From Moraxella osloensis (lineage in GTDB: Bacteria > Pseudomonadota > Gammaproteobacteria > Pseudomonadales > Moraxellaceae), in contig NZ_CP047226.1 in NCBI RefSeq assembly GCF_009867135.1, positions 1,116,001 through 1,180,000 of the forward strand: 64,000 nucleotides of DNA, read 5' to 3'. A program made the position numbers and the translations under genes. Under the pieces are notes generated by a model. The model was not told the DNA's origin. It saw only the letters and a program-made list of their open reading frames with translations, and searched no databases. Positions 26,070-37,288 of the stretch are shown here, piece by piece; within the stretch, counting starts at the first letter, position 1, and each line of letters begins with the position of its first letter.

Positions 26070-27437
26070 TTATTCTTTTTCGGTTTTTGGCGTCTCTGGC
26101 TGGGATAATAAGTTTTTTTCGAGATAATGAATGTTTTGCGCTTGTGTACAAAATGCCTTGTCTTGCAAAATCACATCGCGATGCAATGGCACATTGGTTT
26201 TGATGCCGGTGATAATCAGCTCGTCAAGGGCATGGCGAAGCTTGGCAATCGCTTGTTCACGAGTTTGACCATGACAGATTAATTTGCCAATCAATGAGTC
26301 GTAAAAGGTAGGGATGGCATAGTTGGGATAAAGGTGCGAGTCAAAACGTACACCGCTACCATTTGGCATAAAGAAGTGGGTCACCGTGCCGGGTGACGGC
26401 ATGAAAGTCACAGGGTCTTCGGCATTGATACGGCACTCGATGGCATGACCGCGAATTTCGATTTCGTTTTGACGATACGATAACCCATAGCCAGATGCGA
26501 TTTTGAGTTGTTCAACCACTACATCAATGCCGGTAATCATCTCAGTGACAGGGTGCTCAACCTGTACGCGGGTATTCATCTCAATAAAGAAAAATTGCTC
26601 ATCTTCATATAAAAATTCAAACGTCCCTGCACCGCGATAGTTAATTTGCTCACAAGCACGGACGCAAGCTTGCAAAATGGGTTCTTTAATGTCATCAGGA
26701 ATCTCTGGGGCAGGGGCTTCTTCAAGCACTTTTTGGTGACGACGTTGTAGCGAGCAATCACGATCAAATAAATGAATGGCATTGCCTTCGCCGTCACCTA
26801 AAACTTGCACTTCGACATGGCGTGGGTTTTTTAAAAAGCGCTCCATATAAACGCTATCATCGCCAAACCACAATTCGGCTTCTTGTTTGGCGGCTTGAAC
26901 TTGAGATAGTAACTGCTCAAGGCGTTCAACCACGCGCATACCACGACCACCACCACCAGCTGCCGCTTTGATCAACAGAGGAAAACCAATGGCTCTAGCT
27001 TGTTCTTCAGCATTAGCCAGGGTGACGCTACCCACTGAGCCAGGGACGGTAGGCACACCGGCTTTTTTCATGGCGTTGATAGCGGATATCTTGTTACCCA
27101 TTAAACGAATGTGCTCAGGCGCAGGACCTACGAAGGTCAGCCCTGCCTCTTCCACACGTTCGGCAAATTCGGCATTTTCAGATAAAAATCCATAACCTGG
27201 GTGAATGGCATCAGCGCCAGAAATTTCTGCGGCTGTTAAGATAGTATCGATATTGAGATAGCTTTGACTGGCATTTGGCTTGCCAATACAGATGGATTCG
27301 TCAACGAATCGAAGGTGCATCAAGTTTTCATCTGCGGTTGAGTAAACGCCCACCGTTTGAATGCCAAGCTGCTTACAAGCGCGAACAATGCGAAGCGCAA
27401 TTTCACCACGATTGGCTATCAGTAATTTTTTTATCAT
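26070..27437 (-). CDS. accC: Acetyl-CoA carboxylase, biotin carboxylase subunit
   Basis: ATP-dependent carboxylation of biotin on AccB, the first half-reaction of fatty acid synthesis. The 455 residues open [17 protein letters not shown]. The ATP-grasp domain has [13 protein letters not shown] (about 159-171), the conserved [16 protein letters not shown] (about 206-221), [12 protein letters not shown] (about 230-241) and the catalytic [15 protein letters not shown] (about 288-302). It lies 56 bp after accB on the same strand, giving the usual accBC pair. accA and accD are not in the window. The C-terminal tail ([10 protein letters not shown]) is slightly extended. Confidence 0.97.
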   Translation of the reverse strand: MIKKLLIANRGEIALRIVRACKQLGIQTVGVYSTADENLMHLRFVDESICIGKPNASQSYLNIDTILTAAEISGADAIHPGYGFLSENAEFAERVEEAGLTFVGPAPEHIRLMGNKISAINAMKKAGVPTVPGSVGSVTLANAEEQARAIGFPLLIKAAAGGGGRGMRVVERLEQLLSQVQAAKQEAELWFGDDSVYMERFLKNPRHVEVQVLGDGEGNAIHLFDRDCSLQRRHQKVLEEAPAPEIPDDIKEPILQACVRACEQINYRGAGTFEFLYEDEQFFFIEMNTRVQVEHPVTEMITGIDVVVEQLKIASGYGLSYRQNEIEIRGHAIECRINAEDPVTFMPSPGTVTHFFMPNGSGVRFDSHLYPNYAIPTFYDSLIGKLICHGQTREQAIAKLRHALDELIITGIKTNVPLHRDVILQDKAFCTQAQNIHYLEKNLLSQPETPKTEKE

Positions 27438-27493
27438 TGCTATCCCTAATTTTTATCGATAATCAAACTTCAAATATAAAAAAAAGTTAAAAA

Positions 27494-27913
27494 TTAAGAC
27501 TCGTAACGGACAATCGGTTGACCAAATTGCACCACATCGCCGTTTTGTACCAAGATTTCTGCAATGATACCGCTTTGGGTGGCTTCAAGCGGGTTCATGA
27601 TTTTCATGGCTTCAATAATGCCTAAACTATCGCCTGCTTGTACTTGTTGACCGACCTTGATAAATGGGGCGTCATTAGGACTCGGTGCAACATAATAAAC
27701 TCCAACCATCGGTGATGTTTCTACCATGCCAGATTTTACAGGGGCAGCATTAGCGGTTGTCGTGGGGGCTGTATTTGCTGTGACGGGTTGAATATTCGCT
27801 TGCGGTAAATGGCGTGAAATAGAGACCTTTTTATCACCATCTTGTACGGTTAATTCTGCTAACGTTCGCTCTTCCATTAAGTCAATAAGTTGCTTGATTT
27901 TACTTATATCCAT
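27494..27913 (-). CDS. accB: Biotin carboxyl carrier protein of acetyl-CoA carboxylase
   Basis: Carries the biotin that shuttles carboxyl groups from AccC to the transferase AccAD. The C-terminal biotinyl domain contains EAMKIMNPLEA (about 95-105), with the biotin-accepting Lys. The flanking SPNDAPFIKVGQQVQAGD has the acidic thumb region typical of bacterial BCCP. Between this domain and the N-terminal helix pair lies an Ala/Thr/Pro linker (about 38-60). The length of 139 residues is slightly short for the family. It precedes accC and follows aroQ by 150 bp. Confidence 0.96.
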   Translation of the reverse strand: MDISKIKQLIDLMEERTLAELTVQDGDKKVSISRHLPQANIQPVTANTAPTTTANAAPVKSGMVETSPMVGVYYVAPSPNDAPFIKVGQQVQAGDSLGIIEAMKIMNPLEATQSGIIAEILVQNGDVVQFGQPIVRYES

Positions 27914-28063
27914 ATCCTAACTACCTTAAAATTATACGCTTCATAGACAACTAATTCATAGATTGCCGTATTGTAACAAGATTTTTCTAAAATAAATAGA
28001 TATAGCAGGGTATATTTGTGTACGTTTGTACACTTAAAATTTGCTGCCATGTTGCTATTGATT

Positions 28064-28561
28064 TTAGGCTAAATTGTGTTGCCACTGATATTTTTGAACC
28101 AGATAATTAAACGCTGCGGTATAACCAAAAGCGCCCATGCCACAGATGACGGCTTCAGCTTTGTCGCTAAAATAAGAATGCTGCCGAAATGGCTCACGCG
28201 TGTGAATATTGGAAAGATGTACTTCTATAAAAGGTTTATTCACGGCGAGTAGGGCATCGCGAATTGCCACCGATGTGTGAGTAAAGGCAGCGGGATTGAT
28301 GATAATCGCGTCAATCTGCTCGTCAGGATTTGCGGTCAACAAACCGTGATGATGGATTTTATCAATCAGGGCAGATTCTTGATTTGTTTGAAAACAGGTG
28401 AGTTTAACTTGATGGTTGCTGGCTAATTGTCTTATATCATCTTCAATATCTCGTAGGGTTTGAAATCCGTAGATTTCTGGTTCTCGCTTGCCAAGCAAAT
28501 TGAGATTGGGACCATTTAATACTAATACATGAGTTAGTTTGGTATTTGTCGTTGTCGTCAT
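28064..28561 (-). CDS. aroQ: Type II 3-dehydroquinate dehydratase
   Basis: Third step of the shikimate pathway, dehydrating 3-dehydroquinate. In 165 residues the family motifs are [18 protein letters not shown] (about 14-31, with the active-site Tyr), [14 protein letters not shown] (about 58-71), [17 protein letters not shown] (about 88-104) and [17 protein letters not shown] (about 112-128). A polar extension of about 10 residues precedes the conserved start. It begins 10 bp after cca and is followed by accB-accC, the common gammaproteobacterial order aroQ-accB-accC. Confidence 0.96.
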   Translation of the reverse strand: MTTTTNTKLTHVLVLNGPNLNLLGKREPEIYGFQTLRDIEDDIRQLASNHQVKLTCFQTNQESALIDKIHHHGLLTANPDEQIDAIIINPAAFTHTSVAIRDALLAVNKPFIEVHLSNIHTREPFRQHSYFSDKAEAVICGMGAFGYTAAFNYLVQKYQWQHNLA

Positions 28562-28571
28562 GATGCTTCCT

Positions 28572-29753
28572 TTATCGTGGGTGATTTAAAATTTCCTCAA
28601 GTTTTTGCAACCTTAACCTATCAATGGCTTCACCGATCTGTTTGCCCGTCAGCTCGCTTGCCACATCTTTGGCAGAAATTTGCGTTAATTGTGTTTTGAT
28701 GGTGGCTAACAGCGCGGTTTGTTTGGCCAGTTGATAAAGATGAACGATTCGTAAGGCTTGCTCTAAAAGTGAGGTATCTTTAAGGCTATTAGTTAATCTT
28801 AACAGTTCAAATAATGGGTGTGCATTTAAGTGATCGAAATTTTTTAATTTATCAAAATGCTCAACAATAAATAACCCCAAGCGCTCAGCATTTTTTGGTA
28901 CCTTTAAACCTTGGCAAAATTCTAAATACTCAGTGGTTTGGCTGTTGTGTTGCTGATCAGACTTAAAGCAGGTTGCCACCAAAGCAAACTTCATGACGTT
29001 GTCCGCTTGTTGCTCTCCCGCCATTCGTAGAGCAGATAGCATCAATTGCCATTGGCTAGGATTATCATTCGATGCTTGATACAGTTTTGGCATAATGACA
29101 TCAAGGACATTGAGCTGATAAAGCGTCTCAAAATAAATATCTGACCAAGCCTGCGTTAAGGCTTTTGACGTCTCTGACCATACCCGCTCAGCGACAAGAT
29201 GATTGAGCTCACCTGCGGCTTTTATTTGGCTGGTAAGTTTAGCGGTTGATTCATCGACCGTAAATCCGAGCGGGGCATAACGACTGGCAAAACGGGCAAG
29301 GCGTAATACGCGTACCGGATCTTCTGCAAAAGCGGCGGACACATGACGTAATTTTTTTTGGTTAATATCTGCTAAGCCACCATACGGGTCGATGATATCG
29401 CGCGCATCAAATTTGCCCCGTTTAAAACCACTGTCAAACAAGCCGTTGACTTGTATGGCCATGGCATTGATGGTGAGATCGCGCCTGACTAAATCCTCTT
29501 CTAAGGTGACAGCAGCGTCAGCGTGTACGTGAAAACCAAGATAGCCGTTACCGCTTTTACGTTCTGTGCGAGCCAGTGCATATTCGTCATGGGTGTTTGG
29601 ATGTAAAAAAACCGGAAAATCGGCACCTACTTGCGAAAATCCCAGTTCCAGCATCTGCTCAGGCGTTGCGCCGACTACCACATAATCTTGTTCAGTGACC
29701 TCTCGCGCTAATACATAATCGCGTACCGCACCACCGACCAAATAAACTTGCAT
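28572..29753 (-). CDS. cca: CCA tRNA nucleotidyltransferase
   Basis: Adds or repairs the CCA end of tRNAs. The class II polymerase head opens [32 protein letters not shown] (the GGxxR signature and the DxD-like catalytic acids). It continues with [11 protein letters not shown] (about 90-100), [17 protein letters not shown] (about 121-137) and [16 protein letters not shown] (about 143-158). At 393 residues it is a little shorter than E. coli Cca, and I see no clear HD phosphohydrolase motif, so it may be limited to the nucleotidyltransferase activity. It is first in the run cca-aroQ-accB-accC. Confidence 0.92.
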   Translation of the reverse strand: MQVYLVGGAVRDYVLAREVTEQDYVVVGATPEQMLELGFSQVGADFPVFLHPNTHDEYALARTERKSGNGYLGFHVHADAAVTLEEDLVRRDLTINAMAIQVNGLFDSGFKRGKFDARDIIDPYGGLADINQKKLRHVSAAFAEDPVRVLRLARFASRYAPLGFTVDESTAKLTSQIKAAGELNHLVAERVWSETSKALTQAWSDIYFETLYQLNVLDVIMPKLYQASNDNPSQWQLMLSALRMAGEQQADNVMKFALVATCFKSDQQHNSQTTEYLEFCQGLKVPKNAERLGLFIVEHFDKLKNFDHLNAHPLFELLRLTNSLKDTSLLEQALRIVHLYQLAKQTALLATIKTQLTQISAKDVASELTGKQIGEAIDRLRLQKLEEILNHPR

Positions 29754-29783
29754 GATTACCCCGATGTTTTAACTAAATTAAAC

Positions 29784-29820
29784 CCATAAAAAAACCAGTT
29801 TAGAGCACTAAACTGGTTTT
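29784..29820 (-). terminator. Terminator of maeB
   Basis: AAAACCAGTTTA (29791-29802) pairs perfectly with TAAACTGGTTTT (29809-29820). On the minus strand the stem is followed by a run of T. Confidence 0.9.
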
Positions 29821-29836
29821 ATCAATCAACACAAAA

Positions 29837-32143
29837 TTATTTTGCCAATTCTTGCGCTTGCGTTACCGCTACAGCAGTCATGTTGACGATACGACGTGCT
29901 GTCGCAGAAGATGTCAAGATATGCACAGGTCGTTGCGCTCCCAATAACAATGGACCGACAGTAACACTATTGGTCGCAGTTTTTAGCAAGTTAAATGCGA
30001 TGTTAGCCGCATCTAAGTCTGGCATGATGAGTAGGTTGGCTGAACCCGTAAGCTTACTAAATGGGAATGAGGCATGGCGGATACGGTCATCAAGCGCGGT
30101 ATCACCATGCATTTCGCCATCAAACTCAAAATCAACATTCATATCAGTCAGTAAATCATAGACTTGACGCATTTTTTTGGCGCTTTCAAAGTCAGATGAA
30201 CCAAAGTTTGAATGTGATAACAATGCCACACGCGGTTCAAGACCAAAGCGGCGGACTTCTTGCGCTGCTAATACTGTCATTTCCGCTAGTTGTTCAGCGG
30301 TTGGATCTTCATGCACATAAGTGTCAGCGATGAACAAGTTACGACCTTGAATTAATAAGGCATTTAAGGCATAAAAATCTTTAGCATCCGCTTGTTTTTT
30401 GATGACGTTTTGCACGTAGTTTAAGTGCAAGTGGTATGAACCAAAGGTACCACAAATCATACCGTCGGCATCGCCACGTTCAACCATTAGCGCGCCAATC
30501 AACGAAGTTTTACGGCGAACATCACGACGTGCCAATTCAACCGTCACACCATTGCGTTTGTTCATCTCATAATAAAACTGCCAGTAGTCTTTATAACGTG
30601 GGTCGCTTTCGATGTTGACTAGTTCATAATTTTCACCCGCCACCATACGTAAGCCCAACCGCTCGATTTGGTTGGCAATAATGGTTGGACGACCGACTAA
30701 GATAGGTTTTGCCAAGCCTTCATCCACCACCACTTGCACTGCCCGTAATACGTTTTCATCCTCACCTTCACAGTAAACGATACGTTTTGGTTCTTGTTTG
30801 GCACGAGTGAAAATAGGTTTCATCAAGAACGCAGAGTTATAAACGAACTCTGAGAGTTTATCGCGATAAGCATGCATGTTTTCGATGGGTAGCGTGGCAA
30901 CGCCAGAATCCATCGCAGCTTTGGCAACCGCTGGTGCAATCTCCAAAATCAAATTTGGCTCTAGCGGTCCCGGGATTAAGTATTCACGACCAAAACGTTT
31001 GGTTTCATCCACCGTTTTTTGACCTTTTTGTGGGGTGGCTTCCACATGTGCCATGGCAGCAATGGCACGCACGCAGGCAATTTTCATTTCTTCGTTGACG
31101 GTCGTGGCACCCACGTCAAGCGCCCCACGGAAGATATACGGGAAACACAGCGCGTTGTTTACTTGGTTTGGATAGTCAGAGCGACCTGTGGCGATAATCG
31201 CATCGGGACGCACGGCTTTGGCGTCTTCAGGTAGGATTTCCGGGTTTGGATTGGCTAGGGCAAAGATAATGGGATCTTGCGCCATGCGTTTTACCATATC
31301 TTGGGTCAGCATGCCAGCGGCAGATAGACCTAAGAACATGTCCGCGCCTTCAATCACATCCGATAAGGTTTTGGCTTCGGTATCGCGGGCGTAACGCTGT
31401 TTTGACTCATCTAGGTTTGCTCGGTTGCTAGTGATGATGCCTTTTGAATCGCCTACAAAGATGTGTTCTTTTTTTGCGCCCAACGCACAAATTAAATCTA
31501 AACAAGAAATCGCTGCGGCACCTGCACCAGAGACCACAATTTTGATGTCTTCGATTTTTTTGCCGGTAATTTGTAGCGCGTTTAATAACGCCGCAGACGC
31601 AATAATCGCGGTACCATGTTGGTCATCATGGAACACAGGGATGTTCATGCATTTACGCAATTCTTTTTCGATATAAAAACATTCAGGGGCTTTGATATCT
31701 TCAAGATTGATACCGCCGAAGGTAGGCTCTAAAGAGGCAATCGCTTCGATGAATTTATCCGGATCGTTTTGTGCCACTTCAATGTCAAACACATCAATGC
31801 CGGCAAATTTTTTGAACAGCACGCCTTTACCTTCCATCACGGGTTTTGACGCCAAAGGACCAATATTCCCCAATCCTAAAACAGCGGTACCATTTGTCAC
31901 CACCCCGACTAAGTTGCTACGCGCGGTATAAAGCGCGGCTTTTTTGGGGTCTTTTTCAATTTCTAGACAAGGTACGGCAACGCCAGGCGAATAGGCAAGT
32001 GCCAAATCACGTTGGTTGGCAAGTGCCTTGATGGGGGTAACAGAAATTTTACCTGGGCGTGGATTGGCATGATAATGCAAGGCGGCTTGTTCAAATAATT
32101 CTTTGTCTGATAAGCCATTATTGGTCGGCGATAATTTATCCAT
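29837..32143 (-). CDS. maeB: NADP-dependent malic enzyme with C-terminal phosphotransacetylase-like domain
   Basis: Oxidative decarboxylation of malate to pyruvate, supplying NADPH. In 768 residues the malic-enzyme half (about 1-425) has [57 protein letters not shown] and the nucleotide-binding [15 protein letters not shown]. The second half (about 440-768) is a phosphate acetyltransferase-like domain, including [18 protein letters not shown] and [11 protein letters not shown]. This fused form is the MaeB type; the second half usually regulates the enzyme (for example by acetyl-CoA) rather than catalysing transfer. It is monocistronic. Confidence 0.96.
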   Translation of the reverse strand: MDKLSPTNNGLSDKELFEQAALHYHANPRPGKISVTPIKALANQRDLALAYSPGVAVPCLEIEKDPKKAALYTARSNLVGVVTNGTAVLGLGNIGPLASKPVMEGKGVLFKKFAGIDVFDIEVAQNDPDKFIEAIASLEPTFGGINLEDIKAPECFYIEKELRKCMNIPVFHDDQHGTAIIASAALLNALQITGKKIEDIKIVVSGAGAAAISCLDLICALGAKKEHIFVGDSKGIITSNRANLDESKQRYARDTEAKTLSDVIEGADMFLGLSAAGMLTQDMVKRMAQDPIIFALANPNPEILPEDAKAVRPDAIIATGRSDYPNQVNNALCFPYIFRGALDVGATTVNEEMKIACVRAIAAMAHVEATPQKGQKTVDETKRFGREYLIPGPLEPNLILEIAPAVAKAAMDSGVATLPIENMHAYRDKLSEFVYNSAFLMKPIFTRAKQEPKRIVYCEGEDENVLRAVQVVVDEGLAKPILVGRPTIIANQIERLGLRMVAGENYELVNIESDPRYKDYWQFYYEMNKRNGVTVELARRDVRRKTSLIGALMVERGDADGMICGTFGSYHLHLNYVQNVIKKQADAKDFYALNALLIQGRNLFIADTYVHEDPTAEQLAEMTVLAAQEVRRFGLEPRVALLSHSNFGSSDFESAKKMRQVYDLLTDMNVDFEFDGEMHGDTALDDRIRHASFPFSKLTGSANLLIMPDLDAANIAFNLLKTATNSVTVGPLLLGAQRPVHILTSSATARRIVNMTAVAVTQAQELAK

Positions 32144-32284
32144 AATATCCTTCGTTGCGACAGTCGTTTTCGAATCGTAGTGTTCGCTATTCTAGCACTA
32201 TTGACAGATTGATGACTAGTTGAGTACCGGCAAAAAATAAAACTAGTTAGCTAAAAAATCGCGCTACCGACCTTGTCTATCACC

Positions 32285-33799
32285 TCAAGATGAGCAGCTA
32301 ACGCATATTTCAGGCGCATCTGCCAACGGTGGCTCGGTGTCACTTGGCTTGGCTAATGCGCTAACTTGGTAAGGATTAGCCAGTAGCTGATACAGTCTAT
32401 CCACCTCGCTCATGTCATTTTGTTCAGCCAATTCAATGGCTTGCTGTGCCATGCTGTTTCTTAATATATACACTGGATTGTGGGTCATTACCAACTGCAA
32501 AGAATCCTGCTGTAATTTGGTATGGTAGGTAGCAATCCAATCCGCTAAGGTGGCATTGGCTTGACCGTTACCGCTGCCAATTGAAATTTTCAACTGATTA
32601 AGTAAATTAAATTCATGTAATAGGTTTAACTTATCATTGGGCTTGGCGTCAGCAACGATTGCTACCAGCGCGCGCAAGCTGTTGGTAAAGTCAAGTTTGT
32701 TTTGCTGCATGATCTCCAAGTACTGCAAAGCAAAGTCACAGTTTTCTTCACTGATGGGTAAACCAAATTTTTGGCAGAGACCTTGCTGATAATACTGATA
32801 AAAAATCTCACCAAAACTGTCTAAAATGTCGGTTAACTGCTCGCGCGACAAGGTTTCTGGCGGATGATTGGCGGTCAGTTTTTCGCCATTAAGGCGTAAA
32901 AATAAGGTAATCAGACGTGACAAATTCCAAAGTCCAATGGAAGGCTGGTTTTGATAAACATAACGCCCGTTGTAATCAGAATGGTTGTTGATCCAAATCG
33001 GATTAAAGCGCTCCATAAAGCCATAAGGACCAAAATCAATGGTCGCACCTGTGATAGATAAATTGTCGGTATTCATCACCCCATGGGCAAAGCCAATCAG
33101 CTGCCAATCCGCCAGGGTCTTGGCGGTTTTATCAACCACTTGTTTCAAAAAATTTTGAATGGGCGTGTCACTGTCAAAACAGTCGGCGAAATAAGTTTTG
33201 ATGACATAACGGGTAAAATACAGCAATAAATCAGGCGCATAATTTGCCACCCATTCAAAATGCCCAAAGCGAATGTGACAATCTGCTGTACGTAGTAGTG
33301 CAGCCCCGCGTTCACGTGTCTCACGGTTGACAGGAGTATCTGACACCACAAAGCCCAGCGCGTTGCTAGACCGAATGCCCAAGCCATTGAGCGCATGGCC
33401 TGCCAAATACTCTCGCACGACGCTTCGAATCACCGCACGACCATCCCCCATTCGCGAGTAGGGGGTTAATCCTGCCCCTTTCAGATGTAAATCGATCAAT
33501 TGTCCGTCTTTATCGATTACCTGAGCGAGTAATAGACCACGACCATCGCCTAATTGCCCTGCCCATTGCCCAAATTGGTGTCCAGCATACGCCATGGCTA
33601 ACGGTTCAAAGCCGTCGGGAACGATGTCACCGCCCAAGATTTTGACCCAATGCTGCTTTAAAAACTCATCATCAGCCCAACCAATTTGGTTGGCGACTTG
33701 CGGGTTAAAATGCCCTGCTTGCGGGTTGGTGAGCGGTTTAGGGGGTTGTTTATGGTAGAGCCTTGGATCGAGCGTGGCATACGAGTTTTCAATTTTCAT
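32285..33799 (-). CDS. selO: Protein adenylyltransferase SelO (YdiU/UPF0061)
   Basis: Pseudokinase-fold enzyme that transfers AMP from ATP to protein hydroxyls, linked in other bacteria to redox stress. The 504-residue protein has the family landmarks AYAGHQFGQWAGQLGDGRG (about 68-86), LKGAGLTPYSRMGDGRAV (about 105-122), GIRSSNALGFVVSDT (about 141-155), HGVMNTDNLSITGATIDFGP (about 239-258; catalytic Asn and Asp) and the C-terminal CVSCSS, with Cys at the place of selenocysteine in vertebrate homologues. It stands alone, with no clear link to its neighbours. Confidence 0.94.
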   Translation of the reverse strand: MKIENSYATLDPRLYHKQPPKPLTNPQAGHFNPQVANQIGWADDEFLKQHWVKILGGDIVPDGFEPLAMAYAGHQFGQWAGQLGDGRGLLLAQVIDKDGQLIDLHLKGAGLTPYSRMGDGRAVIRSVVREYLAGHALNGLGIRSSNALGFVVSDTPVNRETRERGAALLRTADCHIRFGHFEWVANYAPDLLLYFTRYVIKTYFADCFDSDTPIQNFLKQVVDKTAKTLADWQLIGFAHGVMNTDNLSITGATIDFGPYGFMERFNPIWINNHSDYNGRYVYQNQPSIGLWNLSRLITLFLRLNGEKLTANHPPETLSREQLTDILDSFGEIFYQYYQQGLCQKFGLPISEENCDFALQYLEIMQQNKLDFTNSLRALVAIVADAKPNDKLNLLHEFNLLNQLKISIGSGNGQANATLADWIATYHTKLQQDSLQLVMTHNPVYILRNSMAQQAIELAEQNDMSEVDRLYQLLANPYQVSALAKPSDTEPPLADAPEICVSCSS

Positions 33800-34169
33800 A
33801 ATTTTTCCATTTTGATAGGCATTATTAATCTAGCGGTTAAATGCCCCGTGTTTAGGGCATTTTAAGTCATTAATTGCGTTATAATAGCGCGTTAACAGCC
33901 GGCTGAAAATTTGATTAAGCTTGCTGACGTTTTTTAAAATTTATATTGCTTACTATACCTTTATCCGACGATAGGGTCTGTGCAATAACTGTGCATGAAT
34001 CATTACCGCTGTAAAACTCACTTTTTGCTGTGATAACTTTCTGCTGTCATCAAGCGTTACTTGTTAGAAAATGCGCTTAAAAAAGCAGTAAAAAAACAGG
34101 TAAAGAAAACCACTTTTAAAAAACCACTTAAAGAAACTACCTAAAAAGCCATTTACGTAAAGGAAGGTC
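33800..34169. other. 370-bp spacer between selO and the RTX gene
   Basis: It contains a hairpin AAATGCCC (33839-33846) with GGGCATTT (33855-33862) and a consensus TATAAT at 33880-33885 without a good -35. A purine-rich stretch (about 34070-34140) has repeated AAACCACTT-like units, and the ribosome site AAGGAAGG is at about 34160. A short lysine-rich frame runs through the repeats but has no proper start. Confidence 0.5.
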
Positions 34170-35513
34170 ATGCCTGCGTTAGATCTTAATAATCCCAACA
34201 ATGTCTATTTGGTTCAGTCGGGGTTTAATGTCCAAGATATCGAAAAATCGCCTACCTTGGTCAATTTGCTTAATCGATTTCAAGGTAACTTACTCATTGA
34301 TGAGCAAGATACCACCGTTGGTGCCGGCGCAAAAGCCTACGGCAATACCATTCATATTGCTAAAAGTTACAAAAATTTTTTGAACATCGCCCATGAGCTA
34401 GGGCACGCAACCGGTCAATACCAACAAATTAATCGTGATAAAAACAATTTGTATCAATTTGATACGCCACAAGCCTATGGCATGGCACGCGCCAAAGCGG
34501 AGGGTGAGGCAACTTATTATGAGTTTTTGGTAGCAAAAGAATTAGGCTATCAACGGTTTGTCAAACCCTTGTGGCTCGATAACGCGGCAAAACCGCAAGA
34601 TAAAGATGTGTTTAATGAAGTTGATGAAATCATGCGCCAAGCTATCAGTGAAAACGACAAAATAACCCAATTGGCAGTGCTCAACCAGAGCATGTTGCCC
34701 AGTGGGCAGTTTCATGCGCCATTTTATACGTATGATGAATACAATGCCTTGGTGTTCTTGAATAACCGTTTTGCTATTTCGCGTATATCGCAAGATTATC
34801 AGCAAGCATTTGGCAAACCACTGGATTGGAACAGTTATGAAGCCAAATCCCTTGCCAATAAAGCTAACCAGCATTTTGGCACCTTAGCTAATGACGTCAT
34901 CATCAATCACCATATTGACGGTTCTGTGCTTGGACAGCAGGGTGTAGGGGATTTATTATGGGGTAGTCAGGGGGACGATATGCTAGTGGGTAATAGCGGT
35001 CAAGATAGGCTGCTAGGCGGTGCTGATGATGATGTACTCATCGGCAATGCCGGTGATGATGTGCTAGTGGGTGGCAAGGGCAATGATTTATATTATTTCA
35101 CCCAAGGATTTGGTCAGGATACTATCATCAATGTGGGCGGTGGCAAAGATACGCTTTATCTTGCGGATAGAGGCTATGACGAGTTGAGCCTAGTCACGCA
35201 AGAAAAGCAAGATTTAACGCTGGATTTTGCAACTAGTTCGCCCAATGACAATGTGAACAACGATAAGCCGACTGACGATCAACTTACCATCAAAGATTTT
35301 TATTTGGGCGGTGATAACGCCAGTTTAGCCATCGGTTTTGCAAAAAGCGGCATCGCCAACCCTGCGATTCTGATGCCAATCAGTCAATTAACCAGTCAAT
35401 TAACAAATTTTGGCTCAGTCGGGCAGCGTGATATGACTGATTATCAGCCAGTGCTGCAAAAATCCCTTTTACAACTGGGTAAAGTTAATCTTACTGCTAC
35501 AAACGACAAATAA
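34170..35513 (+). CDS. RTX-repeat protein with HELGH metallopeptidase-like motif
   Basis: A 447-residue protein with no signal peptide. Residues 70-83 ([14 protein letters not shown]) contain an HExxH zinc motif (H75, E76, H79). [10 protein letters not shown] (110-119), 31-37 residues later, could supply a third Glu ligand, as in gluzincins. Residues about 265-310 hold five RTX-like nonapeptides ([27 protein letters not shown]), predicted to bind calcium. Residues 370-391 ([11 protein letters not shown]...LAIGF) resemble the post-repeat segment of RTX proteins exported by type I secretion. ATG 34170 has AAGGAAGG upstream. No secretion genes are in the window. Substrate and role are unknown; peptidase activity is inferred from the motif only. 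Confidence 0.75.
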   Translation: MPALDLNNPNNVYLVQSGFNVQDIEKSPTLVNLLNRFQGNLLIDEQDTTVGAGAKAYGNTIHIAKSYKNFLNIAHELGHATGQYQQINRDKNNLYQFDTPQAYGMARAKAEGEATYYEFLVAKELGYQRFVKPLWLDNAAKPQDKDVFNEVDEIMRQAISENDKITQLAVLNQSMLPSGQFHAPFYTYDEYNALVFLNNRFAISRISQDYQQAFGKPLDWNSYEAKSLANKANQHFGTLANDVIINHHIDGSVLGQQGVGDLLWGSQGDDMLVGNSGQDRLLGGADDDVLIGNAGDDVLVGGKGNDLYYFTQGFGQDTIINVGGGKDTLYLADRGYDELSLVTQEKQDLTLDFATSSPNDNVNNDKPTDDQLTIKDFYLGGDNASLAIGFAKSGIANPAILMPISQLTSQLTNFGSVGQRDMTDYQPVLQKSLLQLGKVNLTATNDK

Positions 35514-35557
35514 GCGGTTTGTCACATAAACGCAAAAAGCTACTGCAAGGAAATGCG

Positions 35558-36238
35558 ATGTTACCATTAGAAATTAAATATTTGCAAAACGCTCAATATG
35601 AACCTACCCATGCAGCGATGCTGGCACGCGTGTTATCACGTATTGAGCAAAAAAAATCTGCCAGCAGCGAGCAGGCGCAGCTTAGTGCTGATGAGTTATG
35701 GATTGTGGATCACGAAAATGTGTTTACGCTGGGTCAAGCGGGCAAACCTGAACATATTTTGCAAAGAGATAATACCCCCATCATCCACACCGATCGGGGC
35801 GGTCAAGTCACTTGGCACGGGCATGGGCAATTGGTGGTGTATTTTTTATTTGATTTAAATGCGTTGGGGTGGGGTGTGCGCGATTTGGTCAGCAAAGCTG
35901 AAAACATCATCATTGATGTCATCACGCCTTATTTGCCGCCAGATTTTTATGCCAAAGCGCGTGCGGATGCGCCAGGGGTGTATGTGTATAACCGAGACGA
36001 TTTAGAACTTGGTAAAATTGCGTCATTGGGATTTAAGATAAAACACGGCTTTAGTTATCATGGTATCGCCATCAATGTACAAAATGATTTGACCCCGTTT
36101 CAAATGATCAACCCTTGTGGCTATGCCGGCATGACCATGTTGCGGCTAGCAGATTTTGCGGACGTGGATTATCAAGCATTTACCCAACAATTTATCAACC
36201 GTGTCAACTACGAAAGACAATTTAGCCTAAGCAAATAA
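35558..36238 (+). CDS. lipB: Octanoyl-[acyl-carrier-protein]:protein N-octanoyltransferase
   Basis: Transfers octanoate from ACP to lipoyl-domain lysines, the first step of lipoate assembly. Motifs in the 226 residues: [21 protein letters not shown] (about 47-67), [18 protein letters not shown] (about 77-94), [22 protein letters not shown] (with the catalytic Lys) and NPCGYAGM (catalytic Cys). I take ATG 35558, preceded by AAGGAAA; a TTG at 35519 would also be in frame. It starts 44 bp after the RTX gene and may share its transcript. lipA is not in the window. Confidence 0.95.
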   Translation: MLPLEIKYLQNAQYEPTHAAMLARVLSRIEQKKSASSEQAQLSADELWIVDHENVFTLGQAGKPEHILQRDNTPIIHTDRGGQVTWHGHGQLVVYFLFDLNALGWGVRDLVSKAENIIIDVITPYLPPDFYAKARADAPGVYVYNRDDLELGKIASLGFKIKHGFSYHGIAINVQNDLTPFQMINPCGYAGMTMLRLADFADVDYQAFTQQFINRVNYERQFSLSK

Positions 36239-36284
36239 AATTTTATTAGAGGCTTAAATATAAGAGCCTTTAATATAAATGTAT

Positions 36285-37238
36285 TCAATTCAACGATTGA
36301 TTAGAGTAGGTAATGCCCTTAGCTTCATACACTTGGTAAGTCGCCTGCAGTAAATCATCAATATACGGATTGGATTGGTGTGCCAAGATATTCATAAAAA
36401 TCGGGGTTGTCGCATCTTCGTGACGTAGACGATGATAATGAATTTGCTCGGTACGGACGGTTTTTAAACTATCAGGCACTAAGGTAATGCCTTCACCTGC
36501 CGCCACCAAGCCCAAAGCAATTTGGATATCGCGCACTTTGGTGGTCAAATGAGGTGACAACTGATGGCGGGCAAACAAATACATGAGTTGGTCAGTTTCG
36601 CCATTCAATAGTGGATTTTGCAAGAGTGGCAAGGGCGTGCGATGATACAAAATAAGCGTATCCTCTAGCAGCTCTTTAAATGCGATGCCGATATCATCCG
36701 GGCGTGATGCCAAAGGGTGCGCCATCGGCAGCGCCACCACAAAGCGTTCATGACGTAGAAATATCTGTTGCACAAAGTTGTCATTGTGCCGAAATCTTCC
36801 AAACCCTACATCGATGTCTCCCGACTTTAGCGCTGACATTTGCTGCTCTGAATTGATTTCGACCAGCTTGATATCCAAATTGGGATGTCGCTGTTTGACT
36901 GTAGAAATAATCTCAGGCAACAAACCATATAGCACTGAGGCGACAAATCCAATCGTGAGATGATTGGTTCGATGCGGCTGGGCAAAGCGCTGAGTCAACT
37001 CACTGGCTTGCTCAAGTTGTAATAATATTGGCTCAATCTGTGCCAAAAAAAAATGACCCGCTGCGGTTAAGGTCATTGGGCGGTGATAGCGATCCAGCAG
37101 CTCGACACCCAGCTCGCTTTCAAGTTGCTGCACATGGCGGCTTAACGATGGCTGCGATATAGCCAAGGTTTTGGCAGCTTGGCTAAAACTGCCTGCTTTT
37201 GCCACTACCACAAAATAGGTGAGTTGTGAAATATCCAT
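36285..37238 (-). CDS. LysR-family transcriptional regulator
   Basis: A 317-residue LTTR: the N-terminal winged helix (about 1-60) reads MDISQLTYFVVVAKAGSFSQ and then AISQPSLSRHVQQLESELGVELLDR. The substrate-binding domain follows (about 85-300), with LTIGFVASVLYGLLPEI and IALGLVAAGEGITLVPDSL. The latter resembles regulators of aromatic-acid or catabolic genes (CatR/BenM-like), but the ligand cannot be named. I prefer ATG 37238, with GAG seven bases upstream, over TTG 37250. It is divergent from the DUF805 gene, and a 17-bp palindrome in between is a plausible operator. Confidence 0.88.
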   Translation of the reverse strand: MDISQLTYFVVVAKAGSFSQAAKTLAISQPSLSRHVQQLESELGVELLDRYHRPMTLTAAGHFFLAQIEPILLQLEQASELTQRFAQPHRTNHLTIGFVASVLYGLLPEIISTVKQRHPNLDIKLVEINSEQQMSALKSGDIDVGFGRFRHNDNFVQQIFLRHERFVVALPMAHPLASRPDDIGIAFKELLEDTLILYHRTPLPLLQNPLLNGETDQLMYLFARHQLSPHLTTKVRDIQIALGLVAAGEGITLVPDSLKTVRTEQIHYHRLRHEDATTPIFMNILAHQSNPYIDDLLQATYQVYEAKGITYSNQSLN

Positions 37239-37288
37239 ATCAATACTCAATGATCATTACAGCGTTGTGTTATTGGGGTTAAAAACTA

